64,000 bases of DNA from Ixodes scapularis (GCF_016920785.2 NW_024609880.1:63613830-63677829), one strand, 5' to 3'. Counted from the first letter of the stretch, positions 33,875 through 46,642 are shown. The notes: a model not told the origin generated them from the letters alone. A program made the numbers and translations.

Positions 33875-33882
33875 CTCTCACT

Positions 33883-35446
33883 GAGCTACAAAATGGATTC
33901 CGCAGAGATCGTCGACTGGATGACAACTTGTTCACCCTGACCCAATGCATTGAGATCGCTCGGTTGGAAAAGCGGAACCTTATCTGTTGCTTTTTGGACG
34001 TTGCTAAAGCTTACGACAGTGTTCCCCATTCTTTGCTGATCAAGCGGCTCCAGCAGCTCGACATGCCGGAACCTTGGGTGGAGCTAATAGAGCGGCTTTA
34101 TGATGGAAATCAAGTTATGGCAACGTTCAACGGAGCCTTTTCTGGTGACGCTCCGGTGCGTAGGGGACGACGTCAGGGTTGTCCGTTATCCCCCGTTCTG
34201 TACATGCATGCTCTATACATCCGGCATGGAGAGGGAGCTAGAACTCACAGGTATTGGCTTTACTTTGCGACACATGCAACACGGAGACATGGTTGAATGG
34301 CGGCTCTCCGGGCTCGCTTTTGCGGATGATCTAGTACTGATGGCCGACAACGTCTCAGATATGAAGAAACTGCTGATCGCCTGCGAAGCGGAAGCGGCTC
34401 GGCTTCGACTGCAATTCAATACCAACAAGTCGGTCGTGGTGCTTTTCTCCGGGCAGGGCGAGGGCCTTGAATCTCTCACCATCCAGAACACTGCGCTTCC
34501 TGTTAGTATAGCCGCTACAGATATCTTGGAGTGACCCATGACCAGTGCAGAAGACTACCTAGCAGAGCACCATGAAATTCTCAAGGCGTCAGCGCTGAGG
34601 AAGAGAAATGTGCTACGTCGAAAGAGCCTTTGGTGCTGCGATCGGTATGTATTAACCCGTGAACTTTGGAAAGCTGTCGCTGTGCCAGGCTTGACTTTCG
34701 CCAATGCCGTTACATGTGCCCCCAGCGAGATCCGAGGATACCTTGAGCGGCGCCAAAGGGACATCGGACGTCAGGCACTCGGATGCCATGGAAGAGTCGC
34801 AAACGAACTGGTCCAAGGAGACCTTGGCTGGTCCTCCTTTGAGGCACGGGAGGCCAGCAGCAAGTTGGAATACTACGCCCGATTGCGACACATGAATGGA
34901 GATCGCTGGGCACGGCGGATTTTCGTGTACATTCACCTAAGAGGCGTGCACACAACATGGAGACGCCGTACCATCCGACTGGACACGAAATACGGGGCTT
35001 TCTCAATGTCCGACGAGCCTCCGACAAAGAAAGAGTGGGTTGCCAAGGTGAGAGAGAAAATTAAGACCGTCGAGGTGAACCGGTGGAGAGCAGACATGCA
35101 AGAACACTCAAGCATGCACCTTTGCGCGTCTTTCAAGACCACTATTGCTCCAGTCCTCTGGTGTGGTAATACGCTGGGCAGCAGGCTCCTCGCTGAGGCC
35201 CGAGGGGGCGTCTTGCGTACCCGCCTCTATCGACGAAAATATGACAGCAACGTGACCGACACCCTATGCAGTGCTTGTGGGGAAGTGGAAGAAACTATAC
35301 ACCACTTGGTACTTGAGTGTCCGGCACTCGCACCAGCAGCAGACGTCAGCGCTCGCATCGAGCAAGCCCTCGGGTTTACCGAGGAGAACACGTATGTGCA
35401 GTGCTCGAAGCGGAGACTCGAGGCCTGGTGGGCAGTACATTGTTGA
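33883..35446 (+). pseudogene. LINE ORF2, RT palm to C-terminus
   Basis: 33883-34296 gives ELQNGFRRDRRLDDNLF, CCFLDVAKAYDSVPH (catalytic D) and GRRQGCPLSP. After a frame change, 34100-34534 gives RLSGLAFADDLVLMADN, the catalytic FADD box. A stop at 34532 and another shift follow. 34538-35446 then gives a 302-codon thumb and C-terminal part with ALGCHGRVANELVQGDLGW and a C-terminal knuckle CSACGEVEETIHHLVLECP. At least two frame breaks make it a pseudogene, although each segment is well conserved. Confidence 0.85.
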
Positions 35447-35575
35447 AACTAGTGGATACACACCGCTTTCTAACCTTTTTTTTACTTTTTTATTAATTTT
35501 TTGGCGTGTCTATTTAGTAGACGCCCGATTCAAAGGGAATCGCCAGATAAATACAATACAATACAATACAATACG

Positions 35576-38167
35576 CTAAAGTTCCTGTATATAGCTACCT
35601 ACGGCAGCAGAGCTGCGCATTCAGCCTCGGCGGGTGACCGAAGCGCCGGCTTTCCCGCACGCCCTGGATGCTTTGCTCGTCCCGTGACTAAATTTGGCGA
35701 ATAGCGGCGACCGTAATGGCGCATTCACACTGGAAGGGGATCCGCGTTCGCGAAGCGGTCGCGAATGCGGTTCGCGAGCGACCCCGTTCAGACACACCGA
35801 GAGGCGGTTGGCGGTTTCTCGGCGATCACGCGTGATCTTTTGAGACTTGCGTTTGGCAACCCTGTTTTACAATCCAAAATCCACTTTAATTCAAGATCCA
35901 AAGCCAAAGTTTTGCTATTTTGGCACTCGGAATATTTTTCTTCGGGATGTTCGCGCGCATCACGGGTTCAAGGAGCGAAAAAAGAAGCATGGACCCGCCA
36001 AACTCGCCTGTGATTCCCTCGACTTCGCCCACAAGCAAAGCCCAGCTATATAGGCGCCCCTTGCTCACTCAGAACAGGATGCCCCCGACCTTTTCTTCGA
36101 AGTGGACCCTTCCCGCATGAATAGCTGACCTTGTTTTCGGGATAGAGGGCTAGTTTTTCCCCCTCGTTGTTGTTCGCTCTTATCATTTTCAAAGTTGTGA
36201 GCGGTGGGGCGGACCGTGGTGCGGGGGAATGTGTTCGGTGCTAGCCGGTCGTGGCTTCGTTGGTGGCGGACTTTCCTCTCGTCATTCGCTCGTCGATCGA
36301 GTCTACTGTTTGTTTGACATTAAGCTCAAATAAACGTCGTATGGATTACCTCTGCATTGTCTGGTACGTACACTTTATTCCTTGAGTAGCTTCCCTTTAT
36401 TTATTTTATTAGTAGTAAACGTTACAGGTCGAGCTAGCGGTACCCTGCCCCCTCCGCGGTAGTGCGTTGGCTACGCAATCAAGCTTACGGCGTCTCTGTC
36501 GGCCTTCGTGGTGGTCATGCACGGTGGCGAAAGCTTTCAATAGTTCACGCGACTATCCTAGTTGGTAGAAAAGCTGATAATTCGGTCGATCAGGGGCGGG
36601 CTCCGACGTTCTACAGGCAGGGATTAACAAGGCAGCGAGCTTGGGCTGTGGCACCCGGAATAATCAACAAACTCTTACCCGAACCAAATCACCGGTGCGA
36701 AGTCCGCTAAAATTACCGAGTCAATTCTTTTCGCGGCGGATTCAAGTGACGGACGTGAACATCAAGTTTCTCCGAAGATTTGTCGAAAGCTGAGACTACA
36801 GCGCTAGGACTACAGCGCCTTGGACGCCTCACCAGCGGCAGGTGCCATCTTGTTTCGAAAGTCACTGACGTCACGTCAGCGTCGTGTTGTGATTGGTTGC
36901 CGCTTTGCGTTTCGTCAAAGCAAAGCGGTTGGGAGAAATCGGTCCCGAACAGGGTGTAAGATAGACAGGTGGGGAAACGGCCCATAGAAGTCCACCGCAG
37001 CGCCGTGACCGGATTGTGTACTCGTCTGCTTGCGGGTACCGCGGATTTGCGACAGATGGCGCTGCGGTGAGAAGAAAAAAAAAATGGATTCGGATTTGCA
37101 TGGAACTCTACGGGAGAGTGCGAAAAATAAACCGAGATCGTGACAGTCCGCCATTGAAAATCCACGAGAAACCATCTCCGTCAGTTTAGCCGGTCAATAC
37201 CGGTCGCCCACCCGGAGTGAGAGTTCGCGGTGCTCCACATAGATGGCGCCACACGAAAAGAGAAATAGACCATTTGCAGTCCTCCCAAGCGCCCCGGCGC
37301 GCGCGCGAGGAATCTTGGGATCGGTGTTCTGTCGGCCCCCGTCGTCTGGCTGCTCTCCGTTGGAATCGCATCACCTCGCTCTAGACATACTTTTCATCTT
37401 CGTTGTTTATACTTAATAATCCTCTTTTTTATCTACTCCAGTGTATTTTTCTTGTTCATAAGTGTATCTATTTCGTTCAGCGCTTTGTATTTCTTCTGTA
37501 TATTACGTGTTTTTGTGCATATTCCATCGTTTTCGACGCGGCCGTCGACGGACACCACGCCGCTTCGTTCGCCGCTCCCGGGGTGAGTACTGACTGTTGC
37601 CGTTACGCTCTATCCCGCTCCTAGGCCGTTCATTTAACTCGTGTGCGGTCGCGAGAGAGCAGTTTCGAACATCACTACAAATGTCACCGCTGTAAGCAGA
37701 GAAATAAAGTAGTCATCACGAAGCGAAGGCCGACATGCCTTCGCTTCGTGATGCGCTCGCCCTGTGAAATGTGAGCGTGGGATATCGAGTACTGCTTGCG
37801 TGCTCAACATTCGGGACGGTGCTTTGTCGTTGCGATCTTTTTGCCCTTCGGACGCTTGCGAAGCTGTACCAGCGGTCGGCGTGCCTCGGCAGCGCTCGTC
37901 AACAACCGTCCGCGCGGCGTCACTTTTCTCGCGTTCGCTGACCGTCCGCGAGCGCCGGTGATTCATCGTCGCGGCTGGTATGCGTATGTAGTACATCGCA
38001 TAGCTTCACAATCGCTCTTAACAGCGGTTGTGAGTTGAGCGGGCCCTTAGCAAGCGAGTTATGTCAGCAACTGCAACTTTGAAACTGATGGTCACTTCAC
38101 TTATTTATTTCACTATTCGAGATGTCAGCTGAATGTAGTATCTTCTTAGGTCACCCTCAGAAGCCAC
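35576..38167. other. upstream region of the THAP-transposase gene
   Basis: No gene is supported. TATATAGGCGCC near 36044 with AATAAA near 36329 could be promoter and polyadenylation parts of a solo LTR, but I could not find matching ends with a target duplication. 37714-37751 is a hairpin with perfect 15-base arms (ATCACGAAGCGAAGG). Near 37582 GGG|GTGAGT would serve as a splice donor, so an upstream 5' untranslated exon of the following gene around 37400-37582 is possible but unproven. Confidence 0.4.
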
Positions 38168-41100
38168 ATGACGGGCGGTACAACCTGCTGTGTACCGGGC
38201 TGTGCCCACACCACTCTCACTGCCAAGCATGTGTCCTGGAATCGCTTTCCGAAGAACAGCCATCTACGCAACATTTGGGTACAGCGAATCAACAGGAAAG
38301 GTATTTACCATATTTTTTTACTTGTTATCTACACTTTCCTGACAATGATCAGGAAGGTACAGTGTGTGTACTGTCCGACGTGGCCCAAGTCATTTTACCC
38401 ATATGTACAACATACCTGCGAAACACATTTTTTTTAAAAATAAAAATAGCATTCATTATTTTTGACCTATAAGTGCAACATACGACTGAAACAAAAAAGA
38501 CAATCTCAAAGAATCCCAGATGTTGCATGTGCCCTTTTCACTCTCTTGGCCACTTCCACCTGCACCGACATACCAATATTTGATTGCATCGCAGGAATGT
38601 CGCTTCATCTCACTACCCTACAGCTAAAGCAAAGATACTCTCACAGTGCTTCTATCATTTTCAGCGTGCATCCACTCCAGGTTTGTTAGGCATAAACTAT
38701 GTGCTTGTTCTTAGTGCCCGCTGCACAATGGTACTGGAAGTGTTTAGAAGGCGGTGGGGTGACGATGGGGGAGGAGGAGAACTGAATTCTACCCCCTTGC
38801 CCGGATAGTTTACTGACGCCCCTGTTCAGACGCCACGGCTGCTGCATCCATTCTTACCACTGAGATTGAGTTGCACTTGCTCCAAAGTTGAATGGGTGAA
38901 TCTTAATATGGTGCTAACTGCTTCTTTTGCATGCAGGTACCACTGGACGGTTCTCTCTGTGGACGCCAACCTCTGACAGCAGAATATGCGGCGCTCATTT
39001 TAACGAAACTGGGAGAAAGAAGTACGAGGACAAAGCTCCCCGGTTTTTTCCAACCAGGACATTTCCGAAGTGTATGTTATTTGCCTATTTTTGTTTCTTT
39101 CTGCAATAGTTGTTTTTCCCTGCTTATATTCTTGCTTGTGATCACTGTATACATGGGTCGTTTCTCACGTGAGCTACGTCACTGCTGGTGGCGTCTGGTG
39201 ATTTGTGGACAGCGGTGCTACCCAGTGAGCATGGCGAAATACGTGACCTACGGAAGCAATCATCGCTCTCATAGAAAAAGACGGAGCTTCAAGCAATCGT
39301 AATGTCAGATTTTGTAGAGCTGCAGACATAATAACAATGTTTTGTCTGAATACATGAGATCTCTCAACGGCTAGACGACGCAAATGGACTGCAATCGAAA
39401 AGAGGTCTTGCGACGTGCGGTTAAGTAGCATCAAGGATATCACTGAAACTGAAAAAGTATAACATTCTCGTCCGTCATTAAATTTGCAGTGGGAATAGGT
39501 GGCATATAAACCTACTGACTGCCTTTTTCAAGGATTTGGCTTGGCTTAGCTAGCTTGCTGCTCAAGGCACCAGGGGATGTCGCTCTGCTGCCTTCATCTC
39601 TGATGGCCCCAAATGACAGCTTTTAATCCAGCTCTCTCGTTGTGGAAAGTAGTGAAGGCTCTGCATGTTTCCTGTCGTACATTGAAGTGCCAGCTCATCT
39701 CGACTCTAAATAACAGCAGTGTGTTTGAACGGTACCAGACGATGCTTCTTTATATTTCCGACTGCTCTATCTGACACAGTCGGTCACAATGCAAGAGGAC
39801 TTCAGCGAGCTGGAAAACACTCTCTTAGCACATAGAAAAACATAGGAGAAAATGTACCAACATGAATTCTAGAAATATTTTGAGCGAAAACTGACGTCAG
39901 GTGCAAGGACTCTATAATTACTGTCCACCGTGTTTGCTTGACTAGGCAGCTTCCTAGTGACCATTCAAGCAGATAGAGTTGGACATGCCTTGTCAGGAGT
40001 TTGCGGTCGTAATATGCTTGAGCCAACTGCTTTGTAAGAAGTTGCAGCTGTGCATATCGTTCGTGTCACAAATGGAAACACATATGAATGCGGAAATATA
40101 ATTATGTTTAATAAAGGGCCCTTTAGGCAAGTATGGACAGCCTAAGATGGCACCGAATATAGTCGATTTCACAGTAACATGGCAGGTGGCAGACTCTATA
40201 ACCCCTGTGAACTGATTGAAGTGTTGAAGTCAAATGTATGTGACAGCTCTTTACTAGAGAAGTGTACTCTGATTGGCTCGCTTGGGACAAACCTTTTGTT
40301 GTGTGCCAAACTATGTTGAATAAGGATATAAACTTTGTTCCCTTCTTTTATACGCCGGTGGCTGTTGAATGCACTTCGTCTCAGAAAGAACTGCAACAAT
40401 CGCTATTTGGCTACAACATTCCAGACCAGCTACCAAAGGGTAGAAACAGTGACCGCTATTGATCCAGCTGAGCTCTTGGTTGTTTGACATGTTATGTGCT
40501 CCGTACAGTGTAAGCTGTGCCCTGTGCTAGACAGAATTCCAGCCGGTATGTAATGCTTATAAAATAATTGCGTGAACAATTGCCTTATCCTTGCCTGCAG
40601 ATGTTGCGGCCTGCCCAAAGGTCCCAAACATGATCTGCGCAAGGAAGCGCCATGCGCTGCAGCCGCTGCCGGCCTACTTTCTGTCGGACCTTGACCTGGC
40701 ACAGACCGTGACCCTGCCTGCTAGCCAGGAGCCAGCACAACCCGGCAGCCCCTTGGCCTCCGCTGGTGCCCCTGACACTGATGATGTAATAGCTAGCGGT
40801 AAGCTCCTAACATTGAGCATCAGTGTTGCTCGTCTGTTTATTTGGCATCCCTGTCAACTGTGCAGCAGTCCCGATAGGTGCATGGAACACTTACATGCAG
40901 TACGTCGAACTTTACAAACTGTACTAACTCAGTCACCGCTGGCTATAGCACGCAAGTTGTGGCCGTTCCATACTCGCAGCACCATATGGCACGGTGCACT
41001 CTAAGATACCGCACATGCAAGGTACCCGCGGAGTTGTTCTTTCAGATTGCGGTCACACCCTCACTTCATTGTCTGCCAGGTACAAAGGAGATGCTGCCAC

Positions 41101-43205
41101 AGCCCTGCTTGCATGTTATTTGCCTCAAGATCCAGATTGAAAAGTGGGGACACATGCTTTTGTTTATCCATTGTTTCCTACAAGACAAGCGGCGATTCTC
41201 TGGCGTCCACAAAAAAACCATCCCCACTTTTGTTATGGAGCACGGGCAAGGCTATGCATGCTCTTAGAATTCGCAGTTGACTCCAATGCATGCGCACGAA
41301 CGCTGCACCGGAGCCTCTCAGGGCTTCGAGTTAGCGTCCGCAGCATTCTCCGTGCTCCAAGTAAGTGTAGAACAAAGCTTAGTTCCGCATTTCCCCGCAG
41401 CACCCCTGACGATCGGATCTCAAGGCGAATAGCCAGCATTCCCATTATAGCTCCTTCGTGTGGAACAGAGCAGCATTAAAGAGGTCATAAACCGACTCAG
41501 TTACTTCTGCTAAATGCTGCTGTCGCACAATAAAGCTTGAGAACAAGCAATATTCTGCTCTTCCTCACAGCCAGGTAAAATAATCACATGATTACTGTTA
41601 GGGGTTAGCTGCTACTGTTGGCGCAGTGATTAGACACAAGCCCAAGCCCCAATAGTTACCATGGCATTGATTGTAACCAAATAGTCAGGTGCTCACTCAG
41701 TGCTTGGGTCCAGTTCATAAGCCGTCTGTATTCAAGTGTCGTCACCCTGGTGTGAACCCTAGGCTTTCTCAACATTGTGATTTCTGACTGTAAATTAGCC
41801 TTCTATTCCTCAGAATATAACCTTGGCAGGGGAGCCTCTGGTTTGTGGTATATAGATTATTATATAGATTATATTTGTGCTACAGACGTCAGTATGCTTG
41901 TATGAGGTGCAGAACATCCAAATGCATATCGTTTCTTGGCCCCTTTAACATGTGATGCTTTTTTTGTATGGCACATGATATGCTATTTGGCAGAGCCAAG
42001 GCAATTACAAGGAGAAAGCCTAGTTTTTTGTTTTGATATTTGACTGCAAAAATGATGTGATATTTATTTTGCTATCTCCCCATCTGGCAGACCACCAGTA
42101 CAGCATCACAGGATGTATCGATCAAGCCCTGCGTGATCGCATCAGGCAGCTAGAGGAGCTCGCTTCTGCAAACGAGAAACTGCGCAAGGACAACGACCGT
42201 CTACAGAAAGAAAATGAAGCTCTGCGGAAGAAAGTAGCCCATCTTGAGGAGATGTATGACAAAGCAGAGGAGGTCATCGATGCTACAATCCCCTTTCAGA
42301 ACTTCACGCTCACAGCCGTGCAACAGGACCCAAAGAAACTGGCCTTCTACACGGGATTCGACTCCCTGGAGAGATTTCTCGCCTTTTACAAGTTTGTTCA
42401 GGCAGGTTATGAAGCTCACAAGGAAAGTCAAGGTCCGCAGAGAAGGTCACCTTATCTATCCATGGATGATCAGCTGCTGCTCGTGTTGTCCCGCCTGAGG
42501 GTGGGACTTTTGGAGCAGGACCTTGCATACCGGTTTCGTATCCACATCAGCACAGTCAGCCGGGTGTGGACATTCTGGATTGGTTACCTAGCGGACTACC
42601 TTGCTCAACTCAACTACTGGCCGTCGCGACAGGTTGTGAACAAGCACATGCCGGAGTGCTTCATCGAGGCGTATCCATCGACGAGAGTCATTCTGGATTG
42701 CACGGAAATCTTCATCGAGACACCTAGCGACTTCAGGGTGCAGAGTGATACCTACTCAAGCTACAAGTGCCACAACACTGCCAAGGGACTGCTGGGCATC
42801 ACCCCCAATGGGTTCGTGTCGTTCGTGAGCGACCTTGCCCCTGGCCGCGTCTCTGACAAAGCCCTGACCGCATGTTCCGGGCTATGCAACCTTCTTGAGC
42901 CCGGAGACTCTGTCATGGCGGACAGAGGCTTTTTGATCACTGAAGAGGTCGAAGCTGCAGGGGCTAACCTGAACATTCCACCTTTCCTTGGGGGAAGGCT
43001 ACAGCTCTCCCTGGAGGACGAAGCGAAAACTAGGGCGATTGCGAAGGTCCGGATCCACGTGGAACGAGTGATTGGACAAATGAAGTGTTTTCGAATCTTG
43101 AGGGGTACTTTCCCAAACAGTATGAGCAAGAGCCTGGACTCTATCTGGAAGGTCTGTGCTTTGCTGTGCAATTTCACGAGAGAGCCACTGCTCAGTCGAA
43201 GCTAG
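38168..43205 (+). CDS. THAP domain / coiled coil / DDE transposase-type protein, four exons
   Basis: Exons 38168-38300, 38937-39071, 40601-40798 and 42091-43205 join to 1581 bases, 526 codons plus stop, with no frame break. All introns are phase 1 and GT-AG (donors GTATTT, GTATGT, GTAAGC; acceptors GCATGCAG, TGCCTGCAG, TCTGGCAG). Residues 1-90 form a THAP DNA-binding domain with C2CH ligands C8, C12, C62 and H65, W24, FP at 27-28 and an APRFF-type end. Residues 169-215 are a coiled coil. About 245-310 is a helix-turn-helix (RLRVGLLEQDLAYRF). Residues 340-520 are a DDE_Tnp_4 (PIF/Harbinger or ISL2EU type) domain with catalytic D358, D433 and E480 all present. It is either an autonomous transposase or a domesticated host gene; no terminal repeats were recognised around it. 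A LINE lies just after the stop. Confidence 0.85.
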
Positions 43206-43317
43206 AGCTGCAGTCTTGTGGCTTCGTAGATGGTCGTGGAGAAAAAAGAGGCCATATCTCTCTATCTAGCTCACTTCAGCTCCGGCAACTTTTTGTGCCC
43301 ACACGCCCTCATGACCC

Positions 43318-44774
43318 ATGACGACCATTAGCACCGACTACGGCCCTCGGGACTTTCCTCTACCCAACGAAATGGACTCACAACCCACCGAGGCCACGCT
43401 GGCTTCTCCCGCTGTCTGAAGCTTACCGCTCAATGCACCACCCACAGCCGGTGCAACCACTCCTGCCGTCACGTCGCTTCTTGATGCACCACTTGTTGCC
43501 GCGTGAATTCAACCTGCGGTCTTTACTCAGAATCCATTCTCCATCCTCGGCGACGATGATCCCGAAAGCAAGTTGTCGCCCCTCAACAACAGTTGCCACA
43601 TCCGCACTGCCGCCAATGAAACGAAGCGTGCTCGTGGCATTTTTTTCTTCGGCGCCGCTGCGACTAAGCTTACCACCTCACCCCGGTGCATCCAACGTGA
43701 CTCGAACCCTGACTCGTTCCCCCTGGAGGACGGATGGCATCCTGTCTCTCGCCGACGTAAGGCGGCCCCGCCCGCGGCGCCTCCAGCAGCATCGTTCTGC
43801 AGTGAGTTCTCCCACACTGTCATTCTACGGCCGGCCAAACCATGCCGCATCATGGACGGGGTCTTTCTTGCCATTGACTCTGCAGTTGCTGCACAGATAG
43901 ACCTCAGGTCTCCTACACCATTGCAGCCCCCTACCAAGTGAGGTACCTCGACTGCAGTAATCAACTTGCAGTTGATGCTGCTTTGTCTCAAGTGTGCGAT
44001 GCATTCCTCAATGTAACATACATCCCGATCGGCACTCTGCAGGTCTCCGTGCAAGGCTACGAGGCCATTCGCCGTGGCCAGGTTCGCGGATTCATAAAAA
44101 AAGTCTGGCGACCTGGATTCTGCGTCCTAAAAAACCTTCATTGCCGGAAATCTGCTATCCTCCAGGCCGGTCCTCTCACAAACTCTGGGTCGGCACTCAT
44201 TACATTCGACGGCACCAGCCTCGCGTTGCCCAGTGCCCCAACAGCACCCAAGCCAACGGCACAACACAGCGTCGTCAGTTGCCTTCATCAACATCCAAAG
44301 AGAAGCCGGCGTCACCACCAGTGACGCCTGAAACTAGCTCCTGCTCAGCAAGCTGTGCTGTTATCTGCGCCCAAAGCCCTCATCGCAGCACCGAGGTCTG
44401 CGAAGCAGAAGACTGACTCCCGCCCGGTGCTCGCCACAAAACTCCTAACGCCGGCACACAACATCACCGCCGACCTCACACAAGTCCCAACATCAGAACC
44501 GCCTCGGACCACCTTCGCAGAATCAGCGAGAGCTGTCAACAGCACTAGTGAGACGCCTGCCCTACTTCCGTCAGGGTCAGACTTTACTGGCTTGCAACAA
44601 CAAATCACCCTTTTCACAAAACAAATGCTGGCAGCCACGCAGCGAATTCCGACGATGCAAAACTCGCTGTTTACTCTCGTGGATACCTGCACCCGTGCAG
44701 TAATCGGGCGCCTCGCGATGCAGGGCATCATTCCGTTCGGCGGCCCCCCACTATCACCACGCAAACATGGTTAG
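43318..44774 (+). pseudogene. LINE ORF1 (gag-like), frameshifted
   Basis: The start ATG at 43318 gives a proline- and threonine-rich N-terminus ending in an early stop near 43420. The frame continues in other phases: PLNNSCHIRTAANETKRARG and EDGWHPVSRRRKAAPP at about 43573-43941, YLDCSNQLAVDAALSQVCDA and GSALITFDGTSLALP at 43938-44324, and a C-terminal tail from 44355 to the stop at 44774. The DGW.PVSRRR and ALITF.GT words are those of ORF1 proteins from I-group LINEs. No intact zinc knuckle is visible. At least three frame breaks make it nonfunctional. Confidence 0.7.
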
Positions 44775-46230
44775 CGCCCCCAGGATTGTTCAGTGGAACT
44801 GTTGCTCGCTTAAACAGAAGAAGGCAGACTTCATCGAAAAATTTTATCTTCACTCGTCATCCGACATGGCCGCTGCGTTTGCTCTACAAGAAATCAACGG
44901 CCCCCTCCCTTCTTTGCCACAGTACGATGGACTTGCTCCGAACATTGAGACTAGTGCCCCCTTGCCTTGGATTCGTTCCGCCCTGTACGTTCATCGATCA
45001 GTGTGCTTCACTCTTCTCGACACCTCACAGAGGTGCTCTGCAATGACCAGCGTTACGGGTTGCCGCCAATTCCTCAACGGCCCGTTTTTCTCTTCTCTGT
45101 CTATGTGGCTCCAGACACATCGCTAAACCGCTGGACAAGGCAGCCGCTAAACATCCCTTTTTTTAAGCACTTCGCCCGTCTTTATCCAAAAGACGACGTT
45201 CCCGTTTGCGGTGATCTTAATGCCAAACACACGCATGGGGCTACGACATTGACCTTCCCCACGGCACGCGGCTTCTTGCAGACCTCACAGGGCTGAAACT
45301 TTCGTTCCTCAACATCCCAGACACCCCCACACGTATCAAACAATCCTCCCAACAGCAGGACACCTGCCCCGACTTTACCTGTGCTCGTTACCCTCGACGC
45401 TGGAGATGGCATGTCGCCGGCGACCGCCTCGGCGGTGATCACCTCCCCATTATTTTACGCTACGACTTCCTATCCGCAACCCTATCTCACTGTCGCGCCT
45501 GCTGCGACACATTCTTCACTAAGTGGGACAACTTCCGAGCAGCTCTTTCTTCTGTCATGGAACTTGCTGGCTTTTCCGACATTATACAAGCTATCCAGTC
45601 CGCCCACAAGTCTGCCACAAAGCGGCTAACCGTACCGGACGATGCCGCTTTGACGAGCATTTACTTACTGGACCGCCGCATTCACCTGTTGGCCTGTTAC
45701 CGCCGTTCTCGCAGACCACGACGACTCCTCAAACCTTCACATAAACTCCAAAAGACTATCTCGTGCTACACTTCGGAACTCGCTTCCAACTGCTGGACTT
45801 CCCTGTGCAGATCCATCTCCGGCAATAGCCATCTTTCGAAAGTTTGAAGGCTCCTCCGTTCTCTCCTCGGGGACCACAAACCTAGGCAATTTGCTGCCAC
45901 TGTTGCCCTTCGCAAAGGTGTCTCTCCCGAGGAGCTAGCTGAACGGGCCTCGGACGTCTTTTTTCCGCAACCAGCGCAACATGACTCTGGATGCTACACT
46001 TGTGTTCACCCTGTCACCAAGCTCTTGGGATGGATTGCCCGTTCACCCTCCACTCGCAGTGCACCTGGCCCCCAACAACGTCACAGTCGGGCAACTTCAG
46101 AACCTCCCTACGGCACTCAAGGAAACCATACTCGCCGAGATCAACCAGGTGACTCCAGACTACTGAAGCCCCAGGAGTCCCTGATCGCTGCCACTTGTCT
46201 CATTCGCCCTGGAAGCTCCCGAGAAGATTA
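44767..46230 (+). pseudogene. LINE ORF2 endonuclease and linker, truncated
   Basis: The frame opens with RIVQWNCCSLKQKKADF (the endonuclease QWN motif) and FALQEINGPLP (catalytic glutamate). A frame change near 45030 leads to FLFSVYVAPDTSLN and VCGDLNAKHTHGA (GD.NAKH motif). Another shift near 45290 leads to LSFLNIPDTPTRI and GDHLPIILRY (the final SDH-like motif, here GDH). 45557-45846 is linker, then a stop. 45860-46230 still resembles the pre-RT region (GVSPEELAERASDVFFPQP). RT is missing. An AP-type endonuclease would nick target DNA for retrotransposition; this copy is dead. Confidence 0.75.
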
Positions 46231-46634
46231 AAAGCTTTTCCTCTTTTTATGCCCAAACAGCAGGGCAGATATGGTGGCCACTTCTTTGGTCGTTAAATAA
46301 ATGTTTCAAAGCAAAGGTAGATGGTCATGATGAAAGAAATCAAGGACGTTAGGATTCCTGTCAGAAGTACTCAACGCAATAAAATGTTGTCCAAACTTGC
46401 CAGGTTTTAATTTTAGATTGGTTGCACACTACACGACAGAGTAGCGAGCATTTGATTATTCTTAATTTTTAACTAGGACTGATTAAATTAATTTCAATAC
46501 TTTTGGATGTTTTATTTTAATACACACATATCCTCTAAAAAGGGTGGAAATGTAGTGGTTAATAAAGAAAAATAGACGTAATGGTGGGGCCACAGTCGAC
46601 TCCTAGCAGAACTGTTTGGTGGGGCAACAGGCAG
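46231..46634. other. spacer with possible polyadenylation signal
   Basis: TTAAATAAATG near 46297-46307 is a good polyadenylation context. This stretch may be the distal 3' untranslated region of the THAP-transposase gene, displaced by the LINE. No gene or repeat is otherwise seen. Confidence 0.35.
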
Positions 46635-46642
46635 ACTGAGAT

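Larger units (their letters stand above)
31320..35575 (+). mobile_element. 5'-truncated LINE, interrupted by a hAT-type element
   Basis: The LINE consists of 31320-31893 and 33883-35575. The first part has the RT approach and fingers, the second the palm, thumb and C-terminus. The two parts meet exactly across the hAT-type insertion at 31894-33874. After the last stop near 35446 there is a 3' untranslated region and a tail of ATACA units at 35551-35575, a typical LINE 3' microsatellite tail. No endonuclease or RNase H domain is seen. The clade is not assigned. Confidence 0.8.
43250..46230 (+). mobile_element. LINE fragment with ORF1 and endonuclease, lacking RT
   Basis: The element begins within about 50-100 bases of the stop codon of the THAP-transposase gene. 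It carries ORF1, then ORF2 starting at ATG 44767, which overlaps the ORF1 stop (ATGGTTAG, 44767-44774). ORF2 contains an endonuclease and linker but ends near 46230, before the RT. LINE copies are normally truncated at the 5' end, so loss of the 3' half points to a later deletion or recombination. The sequence after it (TTAAATAAATG near 46300) could be the original 3' untranslated region and polyadenylation signal of the THAP gene. Confidence 0.75.

Noticed and set aside
36040..36371. Possible LTR with TATATAGG and AATAAA
   Set aside because: No TG...CA pair with a matching target duplication could be found, so the ends cannot be set.
37403..37624. 73-codon frame before the THAP gene
   Set aside because: A hydrophobic T-rich artefact. 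The region may be a 5' untranslated exon, but the frame itself has no support.
44345..44764. 139-codon minus-strand frame opposite LINE ORF1
   Set aside because: It is the antisense shadow of the ORF1 C-terminal part.
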